A stretch of DNA of 55,101 nt from a virus: positions 1 to 55,101 of IMG/VR virus record IMGVR_UViG_3300023109_000032, one strand, 5' to 3'. Position 1 is the stretch's first letter. Every line of letters begins with the position of its first letter. Both the position numbers and the translations under genes were made by a program. Positions 48,250 through 55,101 of this stretch are shown piece after piece. The notes under the pieces were generated by a model that saw only the letters and a list, made by a program, of their open reading frames with translations, made no database searches and was not told the DNA's origin.

Positions 48250-48526
48250 TTATGGTAACGGATTTAATGATGACTTTATTAAAAGTTTATTATTAACATT
48301 AGAGCAAACTGATTTTGCAGAGTTTATGAATCTTTCATATGCCGTGATGATGCATAACCCTAGTCAAATATTAAAAAGAAAGGATGCAATGGAATCTAAA
48401 GTAAAAGCAATAGATGGATTAATAAAATATTTTGAAGAAGTTGAAGAATACGAAAAATGTACTAACTTACAAAAACTTAAGCAGTTATTATTTTTAAACA
48501 CATCAGATGATAAAGATAATATATGA
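48239..48526 (+). CDS. Small protein with shared C-terminal YFEEVEEYEKC module
   Basis: 95 residues. The segment AIDGLIKYFEEVEEYEKCTN parallels the endings at 28181 and 36234; a middle helix has FMNLSYAVMMHNPSQILKRK. Starts inside the J-protein gene. The module may be a common helix pair for binding a shared partner. Confidence 0.6.
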   Translation: MENNYGNGFNDDFIKSLLLTLEQTDFAEFMNLSYAVMMHNPSQILKRKDAMESKVKAIDGLIKYFEEVEEYEKCTNLQKLKQLLFLNTSDDKDNI

Positions 48527-48552
48527 GAATAAATAATATAACAAATTAGAAT

Positions 48553-49140
48553 ATGAAAACAAACTTAATTATAACAGATGACTTTTATCAAGATCCTGAT
48601 GAAATTCGCAAGTTTGCACTAAATGAAGAATTTAATGTAAAAGGTAATTACCCAGGACAAAGGACAAAGACTTATCATGATTGGCCAGGCTTAAAAGAAG
48701 GTATTCAAGGTATAGTACAGAATGCTGGTGGTAAAATAACATGGTATGAATCTGAATATACTTCATGCTTTCAATATACAACTAAAAATGATTCTAGCTG
48801 GATTCATCCTGATCATACAACAATGTGGGCAGGTGTTTGTTACTTAACACCTAACGCTCCTACTAGTGGAGGTACTGGATTATTTAGGCATAAAGAAACT
48901 GGGTTAGAGAGACCACCTAAATTAGCAAATGGTAGTCATGATGAAGAATGGTTAAGCAAACACTGTTGGCCACATAGTAGAGATTTTTCTAAATGGGATA
49001 TGACTGCTATGGTAGGTAATGTTTATAATCGCCTTGTTTTATATAGAGGTGATTTATTTCATTCTTCTTTAGATTATTTTGGCGAAGGTCTTAATGATGG
49101 CAGACTATTTCAAACATTCTTTTTTAACACAGAATATTAA
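48553..49140 (+). CDS. DUF6445-like 2OG-Fe(II) oxygenase-type protein
   Basis: 195 residues. Iron-ligand candidates HPDH around 85-88 (H-x-D) and a distal His in YRGDLFHSSLDYFG near 171; the double-stranded helix core is visible in MWAGVCYLTPNAPTSGGTGL. This layout is common in uncharacterised proteins of marine T4-like phages. The C-terminal RLFQTFFFNTEY is typical of the group. Substrate unknown. Confidence 0.72.
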   Translation: MKTNLIITDDFYQDPDEIRKFALNEEFNVKGNYPGQRTKTYHDWPGLKEGIQGIVQNAGGKITWYESEYTSCFQYTTKNDSSWIHPDHTTMWAGVCYLTPNAPTSGGTGLFRHKETGLERPPKLANGSHDEEWLSKHCWPHSRDFSKWDMTAMVGNVYNRLVLYRGDLFHSSLDYFGEGLNDGRLFQTFFFNTEY

Positions 49141-49151
49141 ACTAAACACAT

Positions 49152-49319
49152 ATGAACATTTTAGAATTTATATTTTCATCTTTTTGGCATTTTGCCGGAA
49201 CAGTATTTCTATTACTTATTTTAGTATCATGGAAACCCTTTTCATTAAATAATCAAGGGTTAACTTCAAAGCAATTTGAAAAATTAATTAAAAATCTTAA
49301 AAACAAAAAAGAGGATTAA
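49152..49319 (+). CDS. Single-TM small protein, 55 aa
   Basis: N-terminal membrane segment (FWHFAGTVFLLLILVSW) and a basic helical tail (TSKQFEKLIKNLKNKKED). Six bases before the tRNA-Gln gene. Unknown function. Confidence 0.55.
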   Translation: MNILEFIFSSFWHFAGTVFLLLILVSWKPFSLNNQGLTSKQFEKLIKNLKNKKED

Positions 49320-49325
49320 TTATAT

Positions 49326-49398
49326 TGTGCCTTGGTGTAACTGGCAACACGTCTGGTTTTGGTCCAGAAGAGTAGAGGTTCGATCCCTTTAGGCACAA
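49326..49398 (+). tRNA. tRNA-Gln (anticodon UUG)
   Basis: 73 bases. Acceptor TGTGCCT / AGGCACA, anticodon stem TCTGG/CCAGA with loop TTTTGGT giving UUG, T arm GAGG-TTCGATC-CCTTT. CCA is not fully encoded. Reads CAA. Confidence 0.93.
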
Positions 49399-49402
49399 CA
49401 TA

Positions 49403-49477
49403 CGGGATGTAGCGTAGTCCGGTCATCGCGCCGCGTTTGGGACGCGGAGGTCGCAGGTTCGAATCCTGCCATCCCGA
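49403..49477 (+). tRNA. tRNA-Pro (anticodon UGG)
   Basis: 75 bases, four bases after tRNA-Gln. Acceptor CGGGATG / CATCCCG, anticodon stem CCGCG/CGCGG with loop TTTGGGA giving UGG, T arm GCAGG-TTCGAAT-CCTGC. CCA not encoded. Reads CCA codons. Its 5' end matches the degenerate element at 40887. Confidence 0.94.
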
Positions 49478-49491
49478 CAACACTGTTTCAG

Positions 49492-49573
49492 AATTGTTAA
49501 TAACTTTTTGAAAATAACGTGAATTTATAGTTCAGAACCGAGAAAATTGTATTATATTTATATTATAATAAAT
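49492..49573 (+). promoter_or_regulatory. Phage promoter module (full)
   Basis: AATTGTTAATAACTTTTTG, AAAATAACGTG, TTTATAGTTCAGAACC and AAATTGTATTATATTTATAT with TATAAT, then the AACGGAAT leader and ATG at 49589. Confidence 0.8.
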
Positions 49574-49588
49574 TAAACAAAACGGAAT

Positions 49589-50914
49589 ATGACTGAACTA
49601 ACAAACAACTTCGATTATCTACAATCTTTCATTAATGAAATGAACGATTCATCTTCAGGTAATCATAAAATTGCAACCATTAAAAAGTATGCTGATAACT
49701 CAGAGGAAAACGAGGATAGGGAATTTCTACAAAAGATTTTCTACTATACTTATAATCCTTACTTTAAGTATAATGTTACATCCAAGAATTGCAAAAAGAA
49801 TTTTGATTTACTAGGTCACCCTAATACTTATGGTAGTATTTTTACTTTATTGGATGATTTAAGAAATAGAGTTTGTACTGGTCATACTGCTATTGCAAAT
49901 GTTAACAGATTTATTTTAGAAAACAAACAATACGAAACTCTTATCTACAGCATTATTGATAGAGACCTTAAAATGGGTGCTAATACAACATCAATTAATA
50001 AAGCAGTACACTCAGATTTAATTCCAACATTTAAGGTTGCATTAGCAAATCCTTATAATGTAAAAAGAGTAGATTTTCAAAGTGGAGATTGGTACGGTTC
50101 CAGAAAATTAGATGGAGTTCGATGTATTTGCCGAAAGGAAATGAATACAGTAACATTTTATTCTAGAAGTGGTAAAGAATTTTTAACATTAGATAATTTA
50201 GCAAATGAAATTTCTAAGATAGGTGGTGATTTTATCCTAGATGGAGAAATCTGTATGGTTGATAAAGACGGTAATGAAGATTTCCAAGGAATTATGAAAC
50301 AGATTAGAAAAAAGGATCATCAAATAGATAATCCTAAATTCTTTGTATTTGATTATTTAACTTTAGAGGAATTTGATAATAAGGTTGGAACTAAGCCACT
50401 TACTGAAAGGCTTTCAAATGGATATGATTCCCTCCCAGAAAATATTAATTCAGATATGTTAGAATTCTTACCACAGGAACAATTAACAACAGAGGAACAA
50501 TTTACTGAAATGGCAAAGGATGCTGAAGAGGCAGGATTTGAAGGAATCATGGTTAGAAAGAATGTAGGCTATGAAGGTAAAAGAAGCCATAATCTACTAA
50601 AGGTTAAAAAATTCCATGATGCAGAATATACTGTCCTAGATGCAATCAATGGAAATATCCGATGGACAGAAAACGGTAAACAAATAGAAAGAGAATGTTT
50701 AAGCAGTATTACAATTGAACATAAAGGTTGTAAAGTAAATGTAGGATCAGGATTTTCTAAAGAACAGAGAGAAATGTACTATGAATCTCCACAAGATATT
50801 ATTGGTAAGACTGTAACGATTCAGTATTTCGAGGAAAGTAAAAATCAAAACGGAGGATATAGTCTAAGATTTCCTGTATTAAAACATGTTTATGCTAATG
50901 GAAGGGATTGCTAA
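49589..50914 (+). CDS. ATP-dependent DNA ligase
   Basis: 441 residues. Motif I SRKLDGVRC with adenylated Lys173, motif Ia/III SRSGKEF and FILDGEICM (DGE 218-220), motif IIIa FFVFDYL, motif IV EGIMVRKN, motif V LLKVKKF, then an OB-fold domain. The N-terminal 160 residues form a helical DNA-binding domain. Seals nicks during replication and repair; pairs with the 3'-phosphatase at 41835 and the UV endonuclease. Monocistronic under a full promoter module. Confidence 0.93.
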   Translation: MTELTNNFDYLQSFINEMNDSSSGNHKIATIKKYADNSEENEDREFLQKIFYYTYNPYFKYNVTSKNCKKNFDLLGHPNTYGSIFTLLDDLRNRVCTGHTAIANVNRFILENKQYETLIYSIIDRDLKMGANTTSINKAVHSDLIPTFKVALANPYNVKRVDFQSGDWYGSRKLDGVRCICRKEMNTVTFYSRSGKEFLTLDNLANEISKIGGDFILDGEICMVDKDGNEDFQGIMKQIRKKDHQIDNPKFFVFDYLTLEEFDNKVGTKPLTERLSNGYDSLPENINSDMLEFLPQEQLTTEEQFTEMAKDAEEAGFEGIMVRKNVGYEGKRSHNLLKVKKFHDAEYTVLDAINGNIRWTENGKQIERECLSSITIEHKGCKVNVGSGFSKEQREMYYESPQDIIGKTVTIQYFEESKNQNGGYSLRFPVLKHVYANGRDC

Positions 50915-50987
50915 TCGCAGACACCTTTTAAGTACATCTAATGTGTTCTACATATTTAATTGATAAATAATAAAAGGAAAATTTAAA

Positions 50988-51569
50988 GTGAGGCTATTTG
51001 AAGCAAATAAAAGAAATGCAATTACCATATTTGATGTGGATGATACTCTTGTAGTTACTCGCAGTAAAATTAAAGTTCATAATCCTAAAACAGGTTTTTC
51101 TACTGAACTTACGCCACAAGAATTTAACACATTTAGGAAAAGACCAAATGACAGAATGGACTTTTCAGATTTCCAAAGTTTAGATATTCTTAAAGCTGGT
51201 AAAATTATAGAATGGGTATTCTCTATTTTAAAAAGAACTATACAAAAAGGTAAAGCGGTTGGGATTATTACAGCAAGAGATGATTCAAGACTTATTCAAC
51301 AATTTTTAGCTCATAACGGAATTAATATAAATCCACAATACATATTTGCTATTAACGATACTTCATTAGGATTTAAAGGTTCTACTTCAGAAAAGAAAAA
51401 AGAAGCATTTAGAAAATTCATAGAAATGGGATTTAATGACTTTACCTTTTTTGATGATGATGAAGAAAATATTAAACTTGCTAAATCATTAAGTAAAGAA
51501 CCTGGCATAAAAATGAGAGCCAAATTAATTAAGAGCAAATGGATACCAAAATTCAGCGACTTCAAATAA
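50988..51569 (+). CDS. HAD-superfamily hydrolase
   Basis: Starts with GTG (MRLFEANKRN). HAD motif I ITIFDVDDTLV with Asp16 and Asp18, motif II GIITARDD, Lys in KKKEAFRKFIE and motif IV FFDDDEENIKLA. Possible nucleotidase or phosphatase; substrate unknown. The start RLFEA resembles the head-protein leaders, so packaging cannot be excluded. Preceded by GATAAATAATAAAAGG, a possible late promoter. Overlaps the deaminase gene by 31 bases. Confidence 0.75.
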   Translation: MRLFEANKRNAITIFDVDDTLVVTRSKIKVHNPKTGFSTELTPQEFNTFRKRPNDRMDFSDFQSLDILKAGKIIEWVFSILKRTIQKGKAVGIITARDDSRLIQQFLAHNGININPQYIFAINDTSLGFKGSTSEKKKEAFRKFIEMGFNDFTFFDDDEENIKLAKSLSKEPGIKMRAKLIKSKWIPKFSDFK

Positions 51570-52012
51570 AGATATCTACATTTACAAAGATTTTAGAAAA
51601 TATAAAAAATCTTTCTAATTCATCCACTACTAAAGTAGGTTGTATTGCACTAAGAAAAGATTTTAGCAAAATTGCTAGTTTTGGATATAATGGGTCTTAT
51701 AGCGGTGCTAATATAAATGAAGATACTGGTACTGAAGAAGATAGTCTTGAGCCAGGTGAAAGTGGCTTTATTCATGCTGAGGTAAATATGATAGCTAAGT
51801 TTAAAGAATATGATCCTGAAAATTACATTGTTCTTTTAACTTTATCACCTTGTAAAATGTGTACAAAAATTTTGGTTAATGCAGGATTTAAGCATGTATA
51901 TTGGATAGATAATTATCGTAATCTAGATCACCTACAAATTTTTAAACAATCTAAAATCACACACGGGCCTATATCATGTCTTACTGATGACTACCATCTA
52001 ATCAAAGACTGA
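51539..52012 (+). CDS. dCMP deaminase
   Basis: Zinc-dependent cytidine/deoxycytidylate deaminase of 157 residues: His79-Ala-Glu81 (GFIHAEVN) and SPCKMC with Cys105 and Cys108 form the active site. The loop around GYNGSYSGANINED matches dCMP deaminases. Converts dCMP to dUMP, the substrate of the phage thymidylate synthase. Overlaps the HAD gene. Confidence 0.88.
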   Translation: MDTKIQRLQIKISTFTKILENIKNLSNSSTTKVGCIALRKDFSKIASFGYNGSYSGANINEDTGTEEDSLEPGESGFIHAEVNMIAKFKEYDPENYIVLLTLSPCKMCTKILVNAGFKHVYWIDNYRNLDHLQIFKQSKITHGPISCLTDDYHLIKD

Positions 52013-52037
52013 ATATATAACAAAAAAGTAGACTCCA

Positions 52038-52613
52038 TTGATTTTAGAAGGAATATCATTTAAACTAGCTTTAGACTTCTTTATCTTTTTGAAAAAAAAT
52101 AAAATAACCTCAACTAACATTAAGGTTGATTTTTTTGATAGGGTAAAGCATGAATACATTGACTTTGCAGATGTTACTGCAATGGAAAAGTATTTTCAAA
52201 AAAACTACATACCTCTTGATAATTGTAATTTAGGAGATTTGGTTTCTATTTCATTTTTCTTAGCCGCGAGTGATCTTTATGATTTTAGTACAGAATTTAA
52301 AGCAATAGATGTTACTAATAATTTAAAACTTGAAACAGGCTCTGCGTATGATAGACAAAGAAACTCTGGTAGAAAGGTATTTATAGACAGGCAAGTTCAA
52401 CTAATAAAGAATGCAGTTACTGATTATGTAAAGTATTATTCAGAGCTAAAATATATTTATGTAACTGGAATTTATTCACCATGTTATGCAGTACCTGGTT
52501 GGTCAGAAAACACTTGGTATCTTAAATCATTTAGAGAAGCCTTTACTTCTGTAAAAGACACTTCACAATTCCCATATAATGATATAAAGATTGAAGAATA
52601 TCCACCAAACTAA
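52038..52613 (+). CDS. Hypothetical protein, 191 aa
   Basis: A stop lies three codons upstream, leaving TTG at 52038 (or ATT) as start. Alpha/beta protein with LALDFFIFLKKNKITSTNIK and a C-terminal IYVTGIYSPCYAVPGWSENT. Not recognised. It precedes the fibre gene. Confidence 0.55.
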   Translation: MILEGISFKLALDFFIFLKKNKITSTNIKVDFFDRVKHEYIDFADVTAMEKYFQKNYIPLDNCNLGDLVSISFFLAASDLYDFSTEFKAIDVTNNLKLETGSAYDRQRNSGRKVFIDRQVQLIKNAVTDYVKYYSELKYIYVTGIYSPCYAVPGWSENTWYLKSFREAFTSVKDTSQFPYNDIKIEEYPPN

Positions 52614-52628
52614 AGATATAAGAAAGAA

Positions 52629-52646
52629 GAATAAATAAAAAAATAT
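52629..52646 (+). promoter_or_regulatory. Candidate late promoter, AATAAATAA type
   Basis: GAATAAATAAAAAAATATTT about 10 bases before the fibre start; same core as 2783 and 15937. Late role inferred from the structural gene it precedes. Confidence 0.35.
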
Positions 52647-52654
52647 TTAACTCA

Positions 52655-55101
52655 ATGGCAACGTCATTTAACCTACAAGAATATATTCTTTTTAGAACAG
52701 AAATAAAAAGAGAGCTTACCAATAATGAAGTAGACACTAATTTTAAAATGGTGGCTAATCCTTGGGAAGATACTAGAATATATGAAATAGGAAACATTGT
52801 ATATCATCCGGTAATAGTAGATGATCCCTCAACAACAGGATTAGATCAAGTCTTAGCTTGGTGGAGAGCAAACGTTAGAACTACACAAGGTGTGTTTGAT
52901 ACATTTCAATGGGATATGATTGGAGGTATTGGTTCTGGTAATATTAATATACAAGGCGCGAATAGTTTTGGTAAAATTAAAGTTAACTCTACCGCACCAA
53001 CTGGAGCTTTACAAGCTGGTTTTGATGCATTAGTAGAATCGTCAACTCCTAATGATACTTTTAATTTTATTGCAGGCCAAGGAATACAATTACAATATAA
53101 CCTATCTTCTAAATCAATAAAAGTTGTAAATACATTAGCATCCAATCCAGGTGAAGTAAATATTGGAGAAAATATAGGTCTGGGTGCTACACATCAAGAT
53201 ATCTATTCAGGCAAAGTTGGTGTTAATCTACAATTTTATGGTTTAGATTCAACCAATACTGGAGCGGGAACTGCATTAACTATAAGTACTGATTCCACAT
53301 TACAGAATGTTGTTTACAATTTTGATGAAGGTGAAGTTGACTTAGCTCAATTAAATAGTGGAGCACCAACAATTGGTATGTTATCAAATGTAGCGACCGG
53401 TGCAGATACTCCTGCTGCTAACGGGTATATTTTACAATGGAGTGCTAGTGCTGGTGAATATCAACCAATACCAATAGGTTCATTAGGACAAGTAAATATT
53501 TATGGTAGTGATGGGTCAATAGGTTCTGCTACTAGAATTGTTTCATTAAGTGGGTCTGCAGGCCAATTACAATTTAATAGACTTACTAATACAAAAACAG
53601 GTTTACATATTGATAATACAGCAACAACACATCAATTACAACTTAGAGTTGAAAGTGCTACTGGGAATGCTGCAACTCAATATGCATTAAATTCTGTAGT
53701 AGTAGCAACTGCTGGTATTTATGGTACTGATGGTTCCTTTGGTATTAATTTTGGTGCTACTGGTTTACAGGGGTTGAGCGTTGATGGTTTAAGTATATCT
53801 TCAAATAATGAATTATATGTTCCTCAACTGGCGTCTGATACAATAACAACAGTAGAATCATTTAGGATTCCTTTAGTTGATATAGGTGTTGCAAGTACAG
53901 GTAAGTTTGATTCTGGTGATCAATATGAAGTATCATCGTATTCAACTGATGCACCTAATACTTATTTAAGAGTTTCACAGAAAGGTGAATACTATTTAAG
54001 GTCTGGTAACCAAAGCGGCCAAACAGATTCTAAATCATTTTTAATCGATGTTGAGCATGATTATTCAAATGGATTAATTGATGGGTTTGGTTTATACATG
54101 AATTATAAGACACCTACAAATATTGAAGGTGTTAATATTTTACAGTGGATGGACAAGGCAGACAGTCGTTATATAGGAAACCAAATACAAACAGATATAA
54201 CAAGTGACGATGCTACTAAATACATTGGTTCTAATATATCGCTATCTTATAAGACAGGTTTATCAATTACTGTTGGGGAAATGATATCATTCACAGAGGC
54301 ATCAGCAGGTGGGTCTCCACAAACAATAGGTTTATATTCTAATGTTGTAGATACATTTGCTCAAAATGAACAAGACGGTGAAGCAATTCTAACCAGCTTA
54401 ATTGCTGACAGTGGAACATGGGCTGGTTATTTTGTAGGTTGTGTTAATATAGATCAAGGTGGATTAGTTCTTCCTTCTACAAGTTTTGCAAATAGGCCAT
54501 TATGTAATGATGTAAGTGGTGGAAATATTGATGATAGGATATTATGGATTAATTCTGCAAATGGCCACTTATACAGAGGGACTGTTGATATTGAAGCAGG
54601 AACTGGCGGTAGCTCAACATTAAGCGGTTTAACTGATGTTTCAATTACAAATATACAGGATGATCAATTGCTTGTATATAATAGTTCTACTAATGTATGG
54701 GAGAATGCATCTTTAGCTGCTTATAATTTAAATGCAGTTGGATTATCAAATGGGGCTGTAAGTATCCAATTAAGTGATGGGGCTGCAAGTAGCGATGTTG
54801 ATTTAGTACCTGGTTCAAATATCTCGTTTGTTGTAAATGAAATAACTGATGAAATAACAATCAATGCTGTTGGTGGTGGTGCACAAGGACCACAAGGACC
54901 ACAAGGCCCACAAGGGTCTGGTGAAACTGGAGCAACTGGAATCCAAGGTCCACAAGGTCCACAAGGTCCACAAGGTTCTGGTGAAACTGGTGCAACTGGT
55001 ATTCAAGGCCCACAAGGTCCACAAGGTATTCAAGGTCCACAAGGGTCTGGTGAAACTGGTGCAACTGGTATTCAAGGCCCGCAAGGACCGCAAGGTATTC
55101 A
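52655..55101 (+). CDS. Collagen-like tail fibre or adhesin (3' end outside window)
   Basis: An open frame of 815 codons without a stop. The N terminus ([20 protein letters not shown]) could attach to the virion. Residues about 40-740 are beta-rich and repetitive (Gly/Ser/Thr/Asn/Asp), as in fibres. From residue about 742 (base 54881) a collagen-like Gly-X-Y tract begins: [28 protein letters not shown] and so on, which continues to the window edge. The frame is in phase throughout. Such tracts form triple-helix stalks in phage tail fibres. No signal peptide. Confidence 0.85.
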   Translation, partial: MATSFNLQEYILFRTEIKRELTNNEVDTNFKMVANPWEDTRIYEIGNIVYHPVIVDDPSTTGLDQVLAWWRANVRTTQGVFDTFQWDMIGGIGSGNINIQGANSFGKIKVNSTAPTGALQAGFDALVESSTPNDTFNFIAGQGIQLQYNLSSKSIKVVNTLASNPGEVNIGENIGLGATHQDIYSGKVGVNLQFYGLDSTNTGAGTALTISTDSTLQNVVYNFDEGEVDLAQLNSGAPTIGMLSNVATGADTPAANGYILQWSASAGEYQPIPIGSLGQVNIYGSDGSIGSATRIVSLSGSAGQLQFNRLTNTKTGLHIDNTATTHQLQLRVESATGNAATQYALNSVVVATAGIYGTDGSFGINFGATGLQGLSVDGLSISSNNELYVPQLASDTITTVESFRIPLVDIGVASTGKFDSGDQYEVSSYSTDAPNTYLRVSQKGEYYLRSGNQSGQTDSKSFLIDVEHDYSNGLIDGFGLYMNYKTPTNIEGVNILQWMDKADSRYIGNQIQTDITSDDATKYIGSNISLSYKTGLSITVGEMISFTEASAGGSPQTIGLYSNVVDTFAQNEQDGEAILTSLIADSGTWAGYFVGCVNIDQGGLVLPSTSFANRPLCNDVSGGNIDDRILWINSANGHLYRGTVDIEAGTGGSSTLSGLTDVSITNIQDDQLLVYNSSTNVWENASLAAYNLNAVGLSNGAVSIQLSDGAASSDVDLVPGSNISFVVNEITDEITINAVGGGAQGPQGPQGPQGSGETGATGIQGPQGPQGPQGSGETGATGIQGPQGPQGIQGPQGSGETGATGIQGPQGPQGI
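54881..55101 (+). repeat. Collagen-like tandem repeat (GPQ / [11 protein letters not shown] units)
   Basis: DNA repeats of the 9-base unit CCACAAGGT and a longer unit of about 57-66 bases coding [11 protein letters not shown] followed by GPQ triplets, seen three times before the window ends. Synonymous changes (GGA/GGT, CCA/CCG) show it is not freshly duplicated everywhere. Likely to vary in length by slippage. Confidence 0.85.

Noticed and set aside
54815-55093. Minus-strand ORFs of 92 and 67 residues opposite the fibre
   Set aside because: They are the antisense of the collagen repeat (repetitive Leu/Thr/Trp), which leaves frames open by periodicity.
54881-55101. Possible CRISPR-like array
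   Set aside because: Repeats are in-frame Gly-X-Y codons with 9-base and longer periods and no unique spacers.

Overview
The window looks like part of the genome of a large, tailed, T4-like phage that infects a Bacteroidetes (Flavobacteriia-type) host. Reasons: very AT-rich DNA, tightly packed genes joined by ATGA or TAATG overlaps, five clustered tRNA or tRNA-like genes, many tiny membrane proteins, a collagen-like fibre gene, and about ten proteins whose first residues resemble the cleaved leader of T4 internal head proteins. The host is suggested by Sec signal peptides that nearly all place Gln right after the predicted cleavage site (the Bacteroidetes Q-rule), by C-terminal type IX secretion (T9SS) sorting domains, by a Bacteroidetes-like bS21, and by the near absence of Shine-Dalgarno sequences. 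No terminase, capsid, portal or polymerase gene lies here, so the phage assignment rests on context.

Layout. 1-1372: Kdo sugar genes (kdsD, kdsB). 1405-7826: small unknown proteins, then a first block of predicted head-packaged proteins (2815-7481), several carrying internal NEA-type sites that look like prohead-protease sites. 7868-10978: terminator, promoter and a translationally coupled clpC-mgsA-clpP operon. 10988-15945: a sugar-epimerase-like cupin, a glycosyltransferase, UV endonuclease, CCA-adding enzyme, a SWIM-domain protein. 15967-19966: second block of head-packaged candidates. 20223-26602: secretome island with short T9SS cargo, PA14/dockerin-like, cohesin-like and T9SS-CTD proteins, a CsgG-like exporter and a predicted outer-membrane barrel. 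26791-31339: nucleotidyltransferase, dTDP-glucose dehydratase, thymidylate synthase, GT8-like glycosyltransferase. 31339-34241: RecA-fold ATPase and DUF932-like protein. 35100-37950: compositionally odd, CTAG-rich island. 38000-44579: small proteins, tRNAs, PspC-like miniprotein, bS21, PNK-type phosphatase, secreted lytic transglycosylase. 45232-46581: minus-strand trio of head-packaged candidates. 46653-52613: J-protein, tRNAs, DNA ligase, HAD protein, dCMP deaminase. 52655-end: collagen-like fibre, running off the window.

How it fits together. A roughly 80-bp promoter module recurs at least eight times ahead of early or metabolic genes, often with a conserved AACGGAA leader before the start codon; head-protein and structural genes instead follow AATAAATAA-type sequences that may be late promoters. 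Functions group into nucleotide supply (dCMP deaminase to thymidylate synthase), DNA repair (UvsE, ligase, phosphatase, RecA-like ATPase), translation takeover (tRNAs, CCA enzyme, bS21), proteostasis (ClpC/ClpP, J-protein), surface-glycan remodelling (Kdo and dTDP-sugar enzymes plus three glycosyltransferases), and two less expected systems: modular polyprotein-like ejection proteins and an exported cohesin/dockerin/T9SS/CsgG surface system.
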